Below are positions 8,868 through 16,915 of a stretch of 64,000 bases of DNA, one piece after another. A model generated the notes under the pieces. The model had not been told where the DNA came from and did not search any database. It worked only from the letters and a program-made list of their open reading frames with translations. Source of the stretch: G965229605 sp965229605. Lineage in GTDB: Bacteria > Pseudomonadota > Alphaproteobacteria > CBDDJK01. The stretch covers positions 2,108,001 through 2,172,000 of the forward strand of contig OZ245892.1 of the NCBI GenBank assembly GCA_965229605.1, given 5' to 3'. Each line of letters opens with the position of its first letter. Within the stretch, counting starts at the first letter, position 1. The position numbers and the translations under genes were made by a program.

Positions 8868-9304
8868 AGCACGCTTTCTTCCGGCCGACGCATGCATATG
8901 TGCCTGGACAAAACAATAGACATGCCGAAAACGCTTTTGATGCAATAAAAAATTCTGTCCATTCGGGACAGAATATGGAGGAATTGTTTTCGAGCTCCGC
9001 CTTTTTTGCGGGTCTTGATTATCTTGATAAAGGGTACTTCTGGGAAGCGCACGAAGTTCTTGAACCAGTTTGGTTGGCGCTTCCAGAGGGGTGCCCGGAA
9101 CGTAAATTCGTTCAAGGATTGATCCAGCTGGCAAATGGTTTTTTGAAGCTGAAAATGGGAATGCCCAAGGCTTCCGTTCGTTTGGCGAAAATTTCAAGGG
9201 ACCTCCTGGATGCAAGATTTGAAACCAGATATTTGACACTGGATTTAGCCCCCTTCATCGGGAAGACTGTCCAGCTTGAAGAGCTTGCAAAAAATGAATT
9301 ATAA
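8864..9304 (+). CDS. DUF309 domain-containing protein
   Basis: A 146-residue protein from ATG 8864, which overlaps the hydrolase stop (ATGA). The DUF309 signature is clear: a GLDYLDKGYFWEAHEVLEP segment, then LPEGCPERKFVQGLIQLAN and LKLKMGMPKASVRL. Two helices carry the conserved WEAHE and QGLIQ motifs. Function is unknown in general. DUF309 genes are known neighbours of box genes in other proteobacteria, which suggests an accessory role in benzoyl-CoA oxidation. Its stop codon lies inside the candidate operator ahead of boxC. Confidence 0.82.
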   Translation: MKHAFFRPTHAYVPGQNNRHAENAFDAIKNSVHSGQNMEELFSSSAFFAGLDYLDKGYFWEAHEVLEPVWLALPEGCPERKFVQGLIQLANGFLKLKMGMPKASVRLAKISRDLLDARFETRYLTLDLAPFIGKTVQLEELAKNEL

Positions 9305-9314
9305 TGCAAATAAT
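9298..9314. promoter_or_regulatory. Candidate BoxR operator upstream of boxC
   Basis: ATTATAATGCAAATAAT is an exact copy of the 17-bp string at 3041-3057. It overlaps the stop of the DUF309 gene and precedes an AT-rich 130-bp gap before boxC. This suggests a second regulated promoter inside the cluster. Confidence 0.45.
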
Positions 9315-9373
9315 AAGAGGTTTTCTTCAAAAACTGCTCATTAATTGATGTTAAAAGATATATTTTTTTATAT

Positions 9374-9387
9374 ATTGTGCATTATTT
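9374..9387. promoter_or_regulatory. Second TGCA half-site ahead of boxC
   Basis: ATTGTGCATTATTT read on the minus strand gives AAATAATGCACAAT. It shares TAATGCA with the upstream motif, in inverted orientation and about 75 bp away. It could allow looping or cooperative binding. Inference only. Confidence 0.3.
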
Positions 9388-9445
9388 GGTTTACTTGTTA
9401 TTGCTGTCGTTGTATCTTTGCTAAAATAAAATGCGGGAGCCTCCA

Positions 9446-11107
9446 GTGACAAAGCTAATTGATTTTAGAACAGACCCTTCTCAATACCGGCATTGGAAGG
9501 TGGCGTACGAGGGGCCGGTTGCCAGGCTCATTATGGACGTGGATGAGGATGGCGGGCTTTTTGATGGATATCAGCTTAAGCTTAACTCGTATGACCTTGG
9601 CGTTGATATTGAATTGAGCGACATCGTGCAAAGGATGCGGTTTGAACATCCCGAGGTAAAGGTCGTGGTGATGCAATCGGGCAAGCAGGGCGTCTTTTGT
9701 GCTGGTGCGAATATCAGGATGCTGGGGGGTGCCGCGCATAGTCATAAAGTTAATTTTTGCAAGTTCACAAATGAAACCCGAAACACTTTTGAGGCGGCAG
9801 AGTTGGATTCAGGTCAAAAATACATAGCTGCTGTGAAAGGGGCGTGTGCGGGTGGCGGGTATGAGCTTGCGCTTGCTTGCAATTATATCATGCTTACAGA
9901 CGATAGCACCTCTGCGGTTGGTTTGCCGGAGGTCCCGTTGCTTGCTGTTCTGCCTGGAACCGGGGGGTTAACGCGGGTAACAGACAAGCGCAAGGTTCGG
10001 CGTGATTTGGCTGACATTTTCTGTTCGATTGAGGAGGGTGTAAAAGGCCAGAGGGCTGCAGACTGGCGTCTTGTTGACGAGGTTGTTCCAAACGCGGTTT
10101 TTGAGGAGGAAGTGACGAAACGTGCTGTCGAGTTTGCCAGCAAATCGGGGAAACCTGACGTCAAAGAGGGGATCAGCCTTGGTCCGATTAATCGGAAGAT
10201 TAGCGAAAATGGTTCGGTAAGCTATGATTTGGTCGAGGTAGAGGTTGACCGGCAGGCGCGTAAAGCGTTCATTACATTGAGTGGCCCCCGGGATTCTGCG
10301 CCAGATACTATGGAAGCTTTTGCAGAGCAAGGCGATCAGGCCTATCTCTTAAAGCTTTGCAGAGAGCTGGAGGATGCAATCTTGCATCTCCGTTTGAACG
10401 AGATGGAAGCAGGATTATGGATTTTCAGAACTCAAGGCGATGCGGAAAGCTTTGTATCTCACGAAAAACTCTTGGAAAACAATGCGGATCATTGGCTGGC
10501 AAATGAGGTTCGTGCCTATTGGAAGCGGACATTGAAACGTATTGACGTCACTTCTCGTTCGCTGGCGGCGTTTGTTGAGAACGGTTCCTGTTTTGTCGGC
10601 GTCCTTGCGGAAATTCTTTTTGCTGTTGATCGCACCTATATGATGGAAGGCGACTTTGAAGAAGACAACCGTCCTGTTGCACAGATCGGGCTTACAGAAG
10701 CGAATTTTGGCCCTTACCCTATGGGCAACGGATTAACGCGTCTGGAAACGCGATTCCTTGGCGAGCCCGAGCGTGTCGAAGCAGCAAAAGAGCAAATTGG
10801 TGACATGCTGGAGGCCGAAGCGGTAAATGATCTTGGTCTCGTTACAATGATCCTCGACGATATAGATTGGGAAGATGAGGTTCGCATTTTCCAGGAAGAG
10901 CGTGCAAGTTTCTCCCCTGATGCCATGACCGGCATGGAGGCCAATCTCCGCTTTGCGGGCCCTGAAACCATGGAGACCAGGATTTTTGGTCGTCTGACTG
11001 CATGGCAAAACTGGATTTTCAATCGCCCCAATGCGGTTGGGGAGAGTGGTGCACTCCAACGCTACGGCACCGGAGTCCGCGGGGATTATAATATGGAGCG
11101 CGTTTAG
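9446..11107 (+). CDS. boxC: 2,3-epoxybenzoyl-CoA dihydrolase BoxC (benzoyl-CoA-dihydrodiol lyase)
   Basis: A 553-residue crotonase-superfamily enzyme. GTG 9446 has CGGGAG upstream; ATG 9431 is the alternative start. Recognisable BoxC segments are FRTDPSQYRHWKVAYEGPVA, LKLNSYDLGVDIELSD, RFEHPEVKVVVMQSGK and FCAGANIRMLGG in the N-terminal half, and FEEDNRPVAQIGLTEANFGP in the C-terminal half. It cleaves the ring of 2,3-epoxybenzoyl-CoA with two waters, giving 3,4-dehydroadipyl-CoA semialdehyde and formate. A mobile element separates it from boxB, although the family order boxC-boxB-boxA is kept. Confidence 0.95.
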   Translation: MTKLIDFRTDPSQYRHWKVAYEGPVARLIMDVDEDGGLFDGYQLKLNSYDLGVDIELSDIVQRMRFEHPEVKVVVMQSGKQGVFCAGANIRMLGGAAHSHKVNFCKFTNETRNTFEAAELDSGQKYIAAVKGACAGGGYELALACNYIMLTDDSTSAVGLPEVPLLAVLPGTGGLTRVTDKRKVRRDLADIFCSIEEGVKGQRAADWRLVDEVVPNAVFEEEVTKRAVEFASKSGKPDVKEGISLGPINRKISENGSVSYDLVEVEVDRQARKAFITLSGPRDSAPDTMEAFAEQGDQAYLLKLCRELEDAILHLRLNEMEAGLWIFRTQGDAESFVSHEKLLENNADHWLANEVRAYWKRTLKRIDVTSRSLAAFVENGSCFVGVLAEILFAVDRTYMMEGDFEEDNRPVAQIGLTEANFGPYPMGNGLTRLETRFLGEPERVEAAKEQIGDMLEAEAVNDLGLVTMILDDIDWEDEVRIFQEERASFSPDAMTGMEANLRFAGPETMETRIFGRLTAWQNWIFNRPNAVGESGALQRYGTGVRGDYNMERV

Positions 11108-11145
11108 TCACAGAGCAAAACCGGGTTCAAGCCAGGAAATTTGGT

Positions 11146-11420
11146 TAGGGTCAGGACCCATAAAATTCATCCATTCTGTTGGTCAAGAAAGGTAAAGATA
11201 CAATGAAAACAAGCGAAAGCATAGTATTAGCTACGGTGAGCTTGTTTGAAGCCGTAGATTTGCCTTTATTGACCAACCTTGTAAAGGCGCGGCAAATTTT
11301 TGCATCTGAGCTTTCAAACCGCTTGCAATTAGCGATGGCTAGTCGCTGCGCGCTTTTCAAGCCCATCTATCAAAAATTTGACACGCGCAGAATGAATGAA
11401 TCTTATGGGTCCTGACCCTA
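11146..11420. mobile_element. MITE-like element, 275 bp, with 33-bp terminal inverted repeats
   Basis: The left end, 11146-11178, begins TAGGGTCAGGACCCATAA. The right end, 11388-11420, is its reverse complement with 2 mismatches in 33 bp. The extreme bases are TA at both ends, compatible with insertion at a TA dinucleotide. No transposase is encoded. It fills the gap between boxC and boxB. Shortened relatives with the same GGGTCAGGACCC tip are at 12892-12921 and 55767-55784. Any IS family or transposase source is unassigned. Confidence 0.75.
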
Positions 11421-11442
11421 GTAAAGCAAAAAGGAAAGAACG

Positions 11443-12894
11443 ATGCAAGATGCAATGAATATAAGCTATGACAGCAGAATTCCTAATAATGTAGGTCTCT
11501 CCAGTGACCGCAAAGTGCTCAAGGCGTTGGAAAAGTGGCACCCTGGATATCTGGATTGGTGGAACAAGCTGATTCCCCGGAATCTCCAGGACTCGATGGT
11601 TTATCTGCGAACAGCGGTCTCTGTTGATCCCAAGGGATGGGCCAAGTTTGATTATGTCAAGATGCCTGATTATCGCTGGGGTATATTGCTCGCCCCGGAA
11701 GTCGAAAACCGTGTTATTCCTTGTGGAGAGCATGCGGGCCAACCCGCTTGGCAGGAGGTGCCTGGTGAGTACCGAAACATGCTAAAGCGGCTTATTGTTA
11801 TTCAGGGAGATACCGAGCCGGGGTCGGTGGAGCAGCAGCGTTTTCTGGGACTGACCGCTCCCTCCTTATATGATATGCGCAACCTGTTTCAGGTAAATGT
11901 GGAAGAGGGACGTCATCTGTGGGCCATGGTTTACTTGCTGCAAAAGTACTTTGGCAAGGACGGTCGCGAGGAAGCTGACGATCTTTTAAGGCGTTCTTCC
12001 GGTTCAGATGAAGCCCCGCGCATGCTGGGTGCTTTCAACGAAGAGACTCCTGATTGGCTGTCGTTCTTCATGTTTACCTATTTCACGGATCGTGACGGCA
12101 AAATGCAGCTGGAAAGTCTTGCCCAGTCAGGCTTTGATCCGTTAAGCCGGACGTGTCGTTTCATGCTGACAGAAGAAGCGCACCATATGTTCGTTGGCGA
12201 AACCGGTGTCAGCAGAGTTATTCAAGCCACCTGTGAAGCCATGAAGAATGCGGGCATAACTGACCCTGCAGACTCCGGCCGCATCCGCGATTTGGGTGTT
12301 ATTGATCTTCCAACTGTGCAGAAAAAACTGAACCTGCATTATTCGCTTTCACTGGATCTATTTGGTCAGGAAGTATCAACGAATGCGGCCAACGCATTTA
12401 ACGCCGGCATCAAGGGGCGTTACATGGAAAGCCGGATAGATGATGACCACAAACTGCAAAACGATACCTATATCGTGCGCAATATTATTGATGGTGCGAT
12501 TGTTGAGGAGGAAGTTCCTGCATTGACGGCGATCAATATGCGCTTGCGCGATGATTACGTTCGTGACGCCGCAGGCGGTGTCGGTCGTTGGAATAAACTG
12601 ATTGAGAAAGCGGGTGTGGACTTCAAACTTAAGCTCCCGCATGAGGCGTTTCATCGCCAAATTGGCGTATTTTCGACCATGAAGGCAGATCCGCAGGGGA
12701 ATATTATTAGTGAGGAAGAGTGGAACAAGAAAGTTCACAACTGGCTGCCAACAAGTGGGGACGGAGACTATATCCAGTCACTTATGGTCCCTTGTTACGA
12801 GCCTGGAAAATTCGCGCGTTGGATTGCGCCTCCCAAGGTTGGTATAGACAACAAGCAAGGTGATTTTGAGTATGTAAAATTACACATGGCCTAA
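11443..12894 (+). CDS. boxB: Benzoyl-CoA 2,3-epoxidase subunit BoxB
   Basis: A 483-residue diiron oxygenase component. E125, E155-x2-H158 (VEEGRH) and E245-x2-H248 (LTEEAHHMF), with D216 as a likely further ligand, match the spacing of the iron ligands known for BoxB. It epoxidises benzoyl-CoA at C2-C3 with O2 and electrons from BoxA. RBS AAAGGAAAG precedes ATG. The TAA stop is formed by the left tip of a 30-bp palindrome related to the upstream MITE. The segment WHPGYLDWWNKLIP is typical of the family. Confidence 0.96.
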   Translation: MQDAMNISYDSRIPNNVGLSSDRKVLKALEKWHPGYLDWWNKLIPRNLQDSMVYLRTAVSVDPKGWAKFDYVKMPDYRWGILLAPEVENRVIPCGEHAGQPAWQEVPGEYRNMLKRLIVIQGDTEPGSVEQQRFLGLTAPSLYDMRNLFQVNVEEGRHLWAMVYLLQKYFGKDGREEADDLLRRSSGSDEAPRMLGAFNEETPDWLSFFMFTYFTDRDGKMQLESLAQSGFDPLSRTCRFMLTEEAHHMFVGETGVSRVIQATCEAMKNAGITDPADSGRIRDLGVIDLPTVQKKLNLHYSLSLDLFGQEVSTNAANAFNAGIKGRYMESRIDDDHKLQNDTYIVRNIIDGAIVEEEVPALTAINMRLRDDYVRDAAGGVGRWNKLIEKAGVDFKLKLPHEAFHRQIGVFSTMKADPQGNIISEEEWNKKVHNWLPTSGDGDYIQSLMVPCYEPGKFARWIAPPKVGIDNKQGDFEYVKLHMA

Positions 12895-12921
12895 GGTCAG
12901 GACCCTGGGGTCCTGACCCTA
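12892..12921. repeat. 30-bp palindrome at the boxB/boxA junction (collapsed MITE ends)
   Basis: TAAGGTCAGGACCC, then TG, then GGGTCCTGACCCTA. The arms are the tips of the 11146-11420 element joined back to back, with one mismatch and TA at each end. The first three bases are the boxB stop. As RNA it would form a strong hairpin between boxB and boxA without a following U-run, so attenuation or mRNA processing is possible. Confidence 0.75.
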
Positions 12922-12949
12922 ATGAATACAAAAAGCTGGAGAGAGCAGC

Positions 12950-14143
12950 ATGAATGCGCCTGTAAAACAGCACCTGATTGATCCTGAAATCTGCATCCGC
13001 TGTTATACGTGCGAGATGACGTGCCCGATTGGTGCAATCGAACATGATGATAATAATGTTGTCGTCGATGCGGGAAAATGTGATTCTTGCATGGATTGCA
13101 TTCCGGTATGTCCGACGGGTTCCATTGATGAATGGCGTATTGTCGAAACACCCTATTCTTTGGAAGATCAGTATTCATGGGCGGAATTGCCTGATCAGGA
13201 AGAGATCAGCCCATCGGAAACTGCCGAAGATGCAGCAGCAGAACAATCTGATCCGATAGCAGCACTCCTTGAAGAAGCTCACAAAGGGGCGGGTGGCAAG
13301 GCCAAGCCGCCAGCCTCTGCTTCCCATCCCAGTGTAAATTTATACACTCTCGGCAACCCTGTCGAAGCTGTCGTGCAGGGGAACTTTCGCCTTACATCAG
13401 GGGATTCTGATACGGATGTGCGCCATATCATTCTGGATTTTCAGGGAAAACCATTCCCGTTTCTGGAGGGCCAATCGGTTGGTATTATTCCGCCCGGAGC
13501 CGATGAAAATGGAAAAGCCCATTTGCCACGGTTATATTCAGTTTCTTCGCCAAGGGATGGAGAAAGGGCCGGTTATCTAAATGTTTCACTGACGGTCAAA
13601 CGGGAAGAAAACGGGATTTGTTCGAATTATATGTGTGATCTGGAAATAGGCGACAAGGTTCAGGTTACAGGACCATTCGGCACCACTTTTCTTTTGCCTT
13701 GCGACTCGGAAGCAAGATTATTGATGATTTGTACCGGGACTGGATCGGCCCCGATGCGTGCATTCACAATGGCCCGGCAGCGCACGGTGGGGAATAAATC
13801 CGGCGGGATGGTCATGTTTTTTGGGGCAAGAACACCAGACAGCCTTCCCTATTTTGGACCGCTTAGCAAAATATCGTCCAGCTTGCTTGAAAAGCATCTG
13901 GTTTTTAGCCGGATGCCGGGTCAAGACAAGGAATATGTTCAAGACAGGATGCGCGCAGAAGAAGACATTGTTGCAGACCTGCTGCGGGATTCAAAGACGC
14001 ATATTTACATCTGCGGACTTAAAGAGATGGAAGACGGCATTGAACGGGCATTTACGAATATCGCCGAGTCCATGGGCTTGCACTGGCAAAATCTTCGCGA
14101 TGTGATGCGCGATGAAGGTCGTTATCATGTGGAAACATACTAA
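12950..14143 (+). CDS. boxA: Benzoyl-CoA 2,3-epoxidase reductase subunit BoxA
   Basis: A 397-residue flavoprotein with an N-terminal ferredoxin domain: C15, C18, C21, C25 and C44, C47, C50, C54 bind two [4Fe-4S] clusters. An acidic linker (about 70-125) leads to a ferredoxin-NADP reductase domain with LPRLYSVSSPRDG (FAD) and ICTGTGSAPMRAF (NADP), ending HVETY as in FNRs. It passes electrons from NADPH to BoxB. RBS GGAGAG lies about 9 nt before ATG. The stop lies in a 16-bp tandem duplication. Confidence 0.95.
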   Translation: MNAPVKQHLIDPEICIRCYTCEMTCPIGAIEHDDNNVVVDAGKCDSCMDCIPVCPTGSIDEWRIVETPYSLEDQYSWAELPDQEEISPSETAEDAAAEQSDPIAALLEEAHKGAGGKAKPPASASHPSVNLYTLGNPVEAVVQGNFRLTSGDSDTDVRHIILDFQGKPFPFLEGQSVGIIPPGADENGKAHLPRLYSVSSPRDGERAGYLNVSLTVKREENGICSNYMCDLEIGDKVQVTGPFGTTFLLPCDSEARLLMICTGTGSAPMRAFTMARQRTVGNKSGGMVMFFGARTPDSLPYFGPLSKISSSLLEKHLVFSRMPGQDKEYVQDRMRAEEDIVADLLRDSKTHIYICGLKEMEDGIERAFTNIAESMGLHWQNLRDVMRDEGRYHVETY

Positions 14144-14160
14144 GGCGGAAACATATTAAG
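14129..14160 (+). repeat. 16-bp tandem duplication over the boxA stop
   Basis: GTGGAAACATACTAAG (14129-14144) and GCGGAAACATATTAAG (14145-14160), two mismatches, with a CGGAAG partial third unit after it. The boxA stop TAA is inside the first unit. Confidence 0.75.
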
Positions 14161-14193
14161 CGGAAGTCCGTCCGGGGAACTATAATAGCCGTC

Positions 14194-15099
14194 ATGGATA
14201 CACAAAGAAAATTTGATATAGAACAAGAAGATACATCCTCTCGCGCAGTTGCTGATCTGATGGTGAGTGTTGGTGGAAAGGTCAGAGAAGTTCGGCGCGG
14301 AAAAAAGATGTCGAGGCGAGAATTATCGGAAAGATCGTCCGTTTCCCACAGGTATCTGGTCCAGCTGGAGACCGGTGAAGGGAATATATCAATCGGACTG
14401 TTGATGAGAATCGCGATTGCGCTGGAAAAACCTATTGAGTATCTGATTTCCACCAAGTCTGATTTCACGCAACAGACTGCCGGGTTTTCTGATCTTTATC
14501 TGGCTGCGGATCCGGCCACACGCGCCCAGGTATTGCGTTTACTTGATCCACAAAGACATCGGGCTTTAAAAGAGGGTCGGGTTTGTTTGATTGGTCTCAG
14601 AGGTGCTGGAAAATCAACGCTAGGTTCACTGGCGGCAAAAGAGCTGGGTGCGCCGTTTCTTGAATTGACGGCACTTATTGAAGAAACGGCTGGCATGCCC
14701 ACGGGAGAAGTCATGGCGCTTTATGGACAAGAGGGATATCGCGAAATTGAAGCCTCTGTCCTCAATGACCTCATCGCGAAAAAATCCGGCTTCATCCTGG
14801 CTGCTGCGGGCGGCATTGTCGGAGACGATACAGTTTTCCAGACATTGTTAAACCGCTTTCATACAATTTGGCTTAAAGCGTCTTCGTCGGAGCATATGGA
14901 ACGAGTCCGGGCGCAAGGTGATTTGCGTCCGATGAAGGGAAACCCCCAAGCCATGATGCAACTGAAGCAAATCCTCAGAAACCGGGAAGCACAATACCAA
15001 AAAGCAGACTACGCGCTGGATACTTCCAACAAGGCACTGGAAATATCAAAATTCGAGCTACTGAGTTTGATAAATGAAAACAGGTTGCTAGCCACCTGA
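14194..15099 (+). CDS. boxR: BoxR-type transcriptional regulator (XRE helix-turn-helix fused to shikimate-kinase-like domain)
   Basis: A 301-residue protein. Residues about 28-85 are an XRE helix-turn-helix (VREVRRGKKMSRRELSERS, then VSHRYLVQLETGEGNISI). From about residue 125 it resembles shikimate kinase, with Walker A GLRGAGKST at 134-142. This fusion is the hallmark of BzdR/BoxR, which repress aromatic-degradation promoters until benzoyl-CoA binds the kinase-like domain. The gene follows boxA by 50 bp in the same direction, so it is probably autoregulated with the operon. Confidence 0.93.
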   Translation: MDTQRKFDIEQEDTSSRAVADLMVSVGGKVREVRRGKKMSRRELSERSSVSHRYLVQLETGEGNISIGLLMRIAIALEKPIEYLISTKSDFTQQTAGFSDLYLAADPATRAQVLRLLDPQRHRALKEGRVCLIGLRGAGKSTLGSLAAKELGAPFLELTALIEETAGMPTGEVMALYGQEGYREIEASVLNDLIAKKSGFILAAAGGIVGDDTVFQTLLNRFHTIWLKASSSEHMERVRAQGDLRPMKGNPQAMMQLKQILRNREAQYQKADYALDTSNKALEISKFELLSLINENRLLAT

Positions 15100-15123
15100 C
15101 CATATAAGCCCGACAGGAACTTT

Positions 15124-15199
<76 letters not shown>

Positions 15200-15236
15200 A
15201 AACCTTGCGGGCTATGAGGGAAGTTCACATCAAGGC

Positions 15237-15311
15237 TGGCTCCGCGGGTAGGATTCGAACCTACAACCTACCGGTTAACAGCCGGTTGCTCTACCGTTGA
15301 GCTACCACGGA
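15237..15311 (-). tRNA. tRNA-Asn(GTT)
   Basis: On the minus strand a 75-nt cloverleaf folds. The acceptor is TCCGTGG/CCGCGGA, the D-arm GCTC/GAGC, and the anticodon loop CTGTTAA carries GTT. The T-loop is TTCGAAT, and CCA is encoded. It lies 37 bp upstream of tRNA-Ala in the same transcript direction. Confidence 0.95.
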
Positions 15312-15369
15312 TTACGGGCCTTGGGTTGCGCCTTTGAGGGACTGTCTTTAGGGCGCGATCCTTCCGCCG

Positions 15370-15398
15370 TCTATAGCAATAGACAACAGGCTTGCCAA
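15370..15398 (-). promoter_or_regulatory. Sigma-70 promoter for the tRNA-Asn/tRNA-Ala unit
   Basis: On the minus strand TTGGCA (15393-15398) is followed after exactly 17 bp by TATAGA (15370-15375). Initiation would fall near 15362, about 50 nt before the tRNA-Asn 5' end. Confidence 0.6.
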
Positions 15399-15535
15399 TA
15401 GCCTACCGCGCAATAGTTTCTCAACAAATAATTTGTGGGCAAACAGGTTATAAGCAAATCTCCTTGCGCTGTGCATGAAATTTTATAATATGCGAGCCAT
15501 TGTTCAGGCGTGGTTTTTTGAAGAAGGCGGAGGAT

Positions 15536-16855
15536 GTGAGTCTTTTGTTTTGGCGGCGATGGTCGGGTGTAGGGCTTTTGGTTGCTCTGGCTTTGGTTAT
15601 TGTTGCGTGTGAGCGGCGGCAGCAGTCTTCTGATATTCCGGCACCGTCTGAGTTACCGCCCGAGCGTCCAGCGCCTTCGGATATTGCTGACAAGATTCGT
15701 CTTGAGTCTGTGGCCTATGAAGAGATTGAAGGCTGGCGCGAGGATTCGCTGGAGGCTGCTTTTCCGGCTCTTGTTCAGTCGTGCATTTATCTTTCTTCTT
15801 TGCCGTCGGACAGGATAATCGGTCCTGGAGTCTATGGTCTGACAGCGGGGGCGTTTGATATCTTTTGCCTGCGCCTGACTGATTTAACCGCACCGGATGA
15901 GCAGGAAATGCGGGCTTTTCTGATGGATGCGCTTTCCCCTTACCGGGTCTTTGTGCCATCGCGTCAAGAAGCGGGGAAAGAGACAGATATAGGCCTGATC
16001 ACCGGCTATTATGAGTCCGAGCTTGCAGCATCACCAATCCAGTCTGCAGCCTATCCTCACCCGATTTTCGGGATACCCGATGATCTGGTAAGCGTTGATC
16101 TATCTCATTTTAAACAGGGCCTCGGCGGAGGACGTCTTATTGGTCGCGCCGTCAACGGCAAGCTTGTGCCCTACCACACCCGCTATGACATCATGCAAAA
16201 CCGCTTGAGTGACCGGCCTTTGCTCTATGCAGCCGATGCGCTTGATCTCTTCATCCTGCATGTCCAGGGATCAGGCCGTGCAACGCTGCCCGATGGCCAG
16301 GTGGTCCAGCTGCGCTATGCCGGGAATAATGGCCATGATTACCGGTCGATTGCCCGGGTTCTGATCGACAAGGGCATCTTGACCTGGGAACAAGCCGGCT
16401 GGCAGCATATTCGCGCCTGGATGCAGCAAAATCCCGATCAGGCTCTGGCGCTTCTGGCGACAAATCCACGCTATATCTTTTTTAGCCAGCATGCAGCAAA
16501 ACCGGGTGAAGAGCTTCCAGCCCCCTATGGTGCCTTTGGCAGACCGCTGACAAATCAACGCTCGCTTGCAGTTGATCCTTCACGAATTCCGCTGGGCATC
16601 CCTATTTGGCTTGACACAAGCTGGCCAGGTCCCGAAAATAGACCCTTGCGCCGTTTGATGGCAGCGCAAGATACCGGTAATGCCATCAAAGGCACCTTGC
16701 GCGGAGATTTCTTTTGGGGATATGGGAAAGAGGCTGCGGCCCTGGCCGGATCAATGAAAAATGAAGGCCGCTATATCCTGTTATTGCCGCGAGAGTATAC
16801 ACCGCCTTATGAAGTGGCTGGCCCGCCGCTGGTTCCGCTTGCTGCTGAACAATAG
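15536..16855 (+). CDS. mltA: Membrane-bound lytic murein transglycosylase A
   Basis: A lipoprotein of about 439 residues from GTG 15536; TTG 15500 gives 12 more residues. The shorter start is preferred because it yields a compact signal peptide (WRRWSG, then LLVALALVIVAC) and lies just after GGCGGAGG. The MltA domain includes TGYYESELAASPIQS. The C-terminal 3D domain shows AAQDTGNAIKGTLRGDFFWG with the catalytic Asp. It cleaves peptidoglycan glycan strands at the outer membrane inner face. It stands alone between the tRNA genes and lutABC. Confidence 0.9.
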   Translation: MSLLFWRRWSGVGLLVALALVIVACERRQQSSDIPAPSELPPERPAPSDIADKIRLESVAYEEIEGWREDSLEAAFPALVQSCIYLSSLPSDRIIGPGVYGLTAGAFDIFCLRLTDLTAPDEQEMRAFLMDALSPYRVFVPSRQEAGKETDIGLITGYYESELAASPIQSAAYPHPIFGIPDDLVSVDLSHFKQGLGGGRLIGRAVNGKLVPYHTRYDIMQNRLSDRPLLYAADALDLFILHVQGSGRATLPDGQVVQLRYAGNNGHDYRSIARVLIDKGILTWEQAGWQHIRAWMQQNPDQALALLATNPRYIFFSQHAAKPGEELPAPYGAFGRPLTNQRSLAVDPSRIPLGIPIWLDTSWPGPENRPLRRLMAAQDTGNAIKGTLRGDFFWGYGKEAAALAGSMKNEGRYILLLPREYTPPYEVAGPPLVPLAAEQ

Positions 16856-16915
16856 ACCTATTTTAATCAGTTAAAGAGTTACGTTATTAAAAGGTTTTAT
16901 GGACTAAAGAATGTG

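Noticed and set aside
11179..11415. Open frames of 71-78 codons on both strands of the MITE-like element
   Set aside because: They run into the inverted ends, which force similar terminal residues, have no convincing ribosome sites and match nothing recognisable. They are treated as by-products of the element.
13332..13347. Palindrome GTGTAAATTTATACAC inside boxA
   Set aside because: It lies in the coding region of the linker, with a single occurrence and no promoter context. Likely chance.
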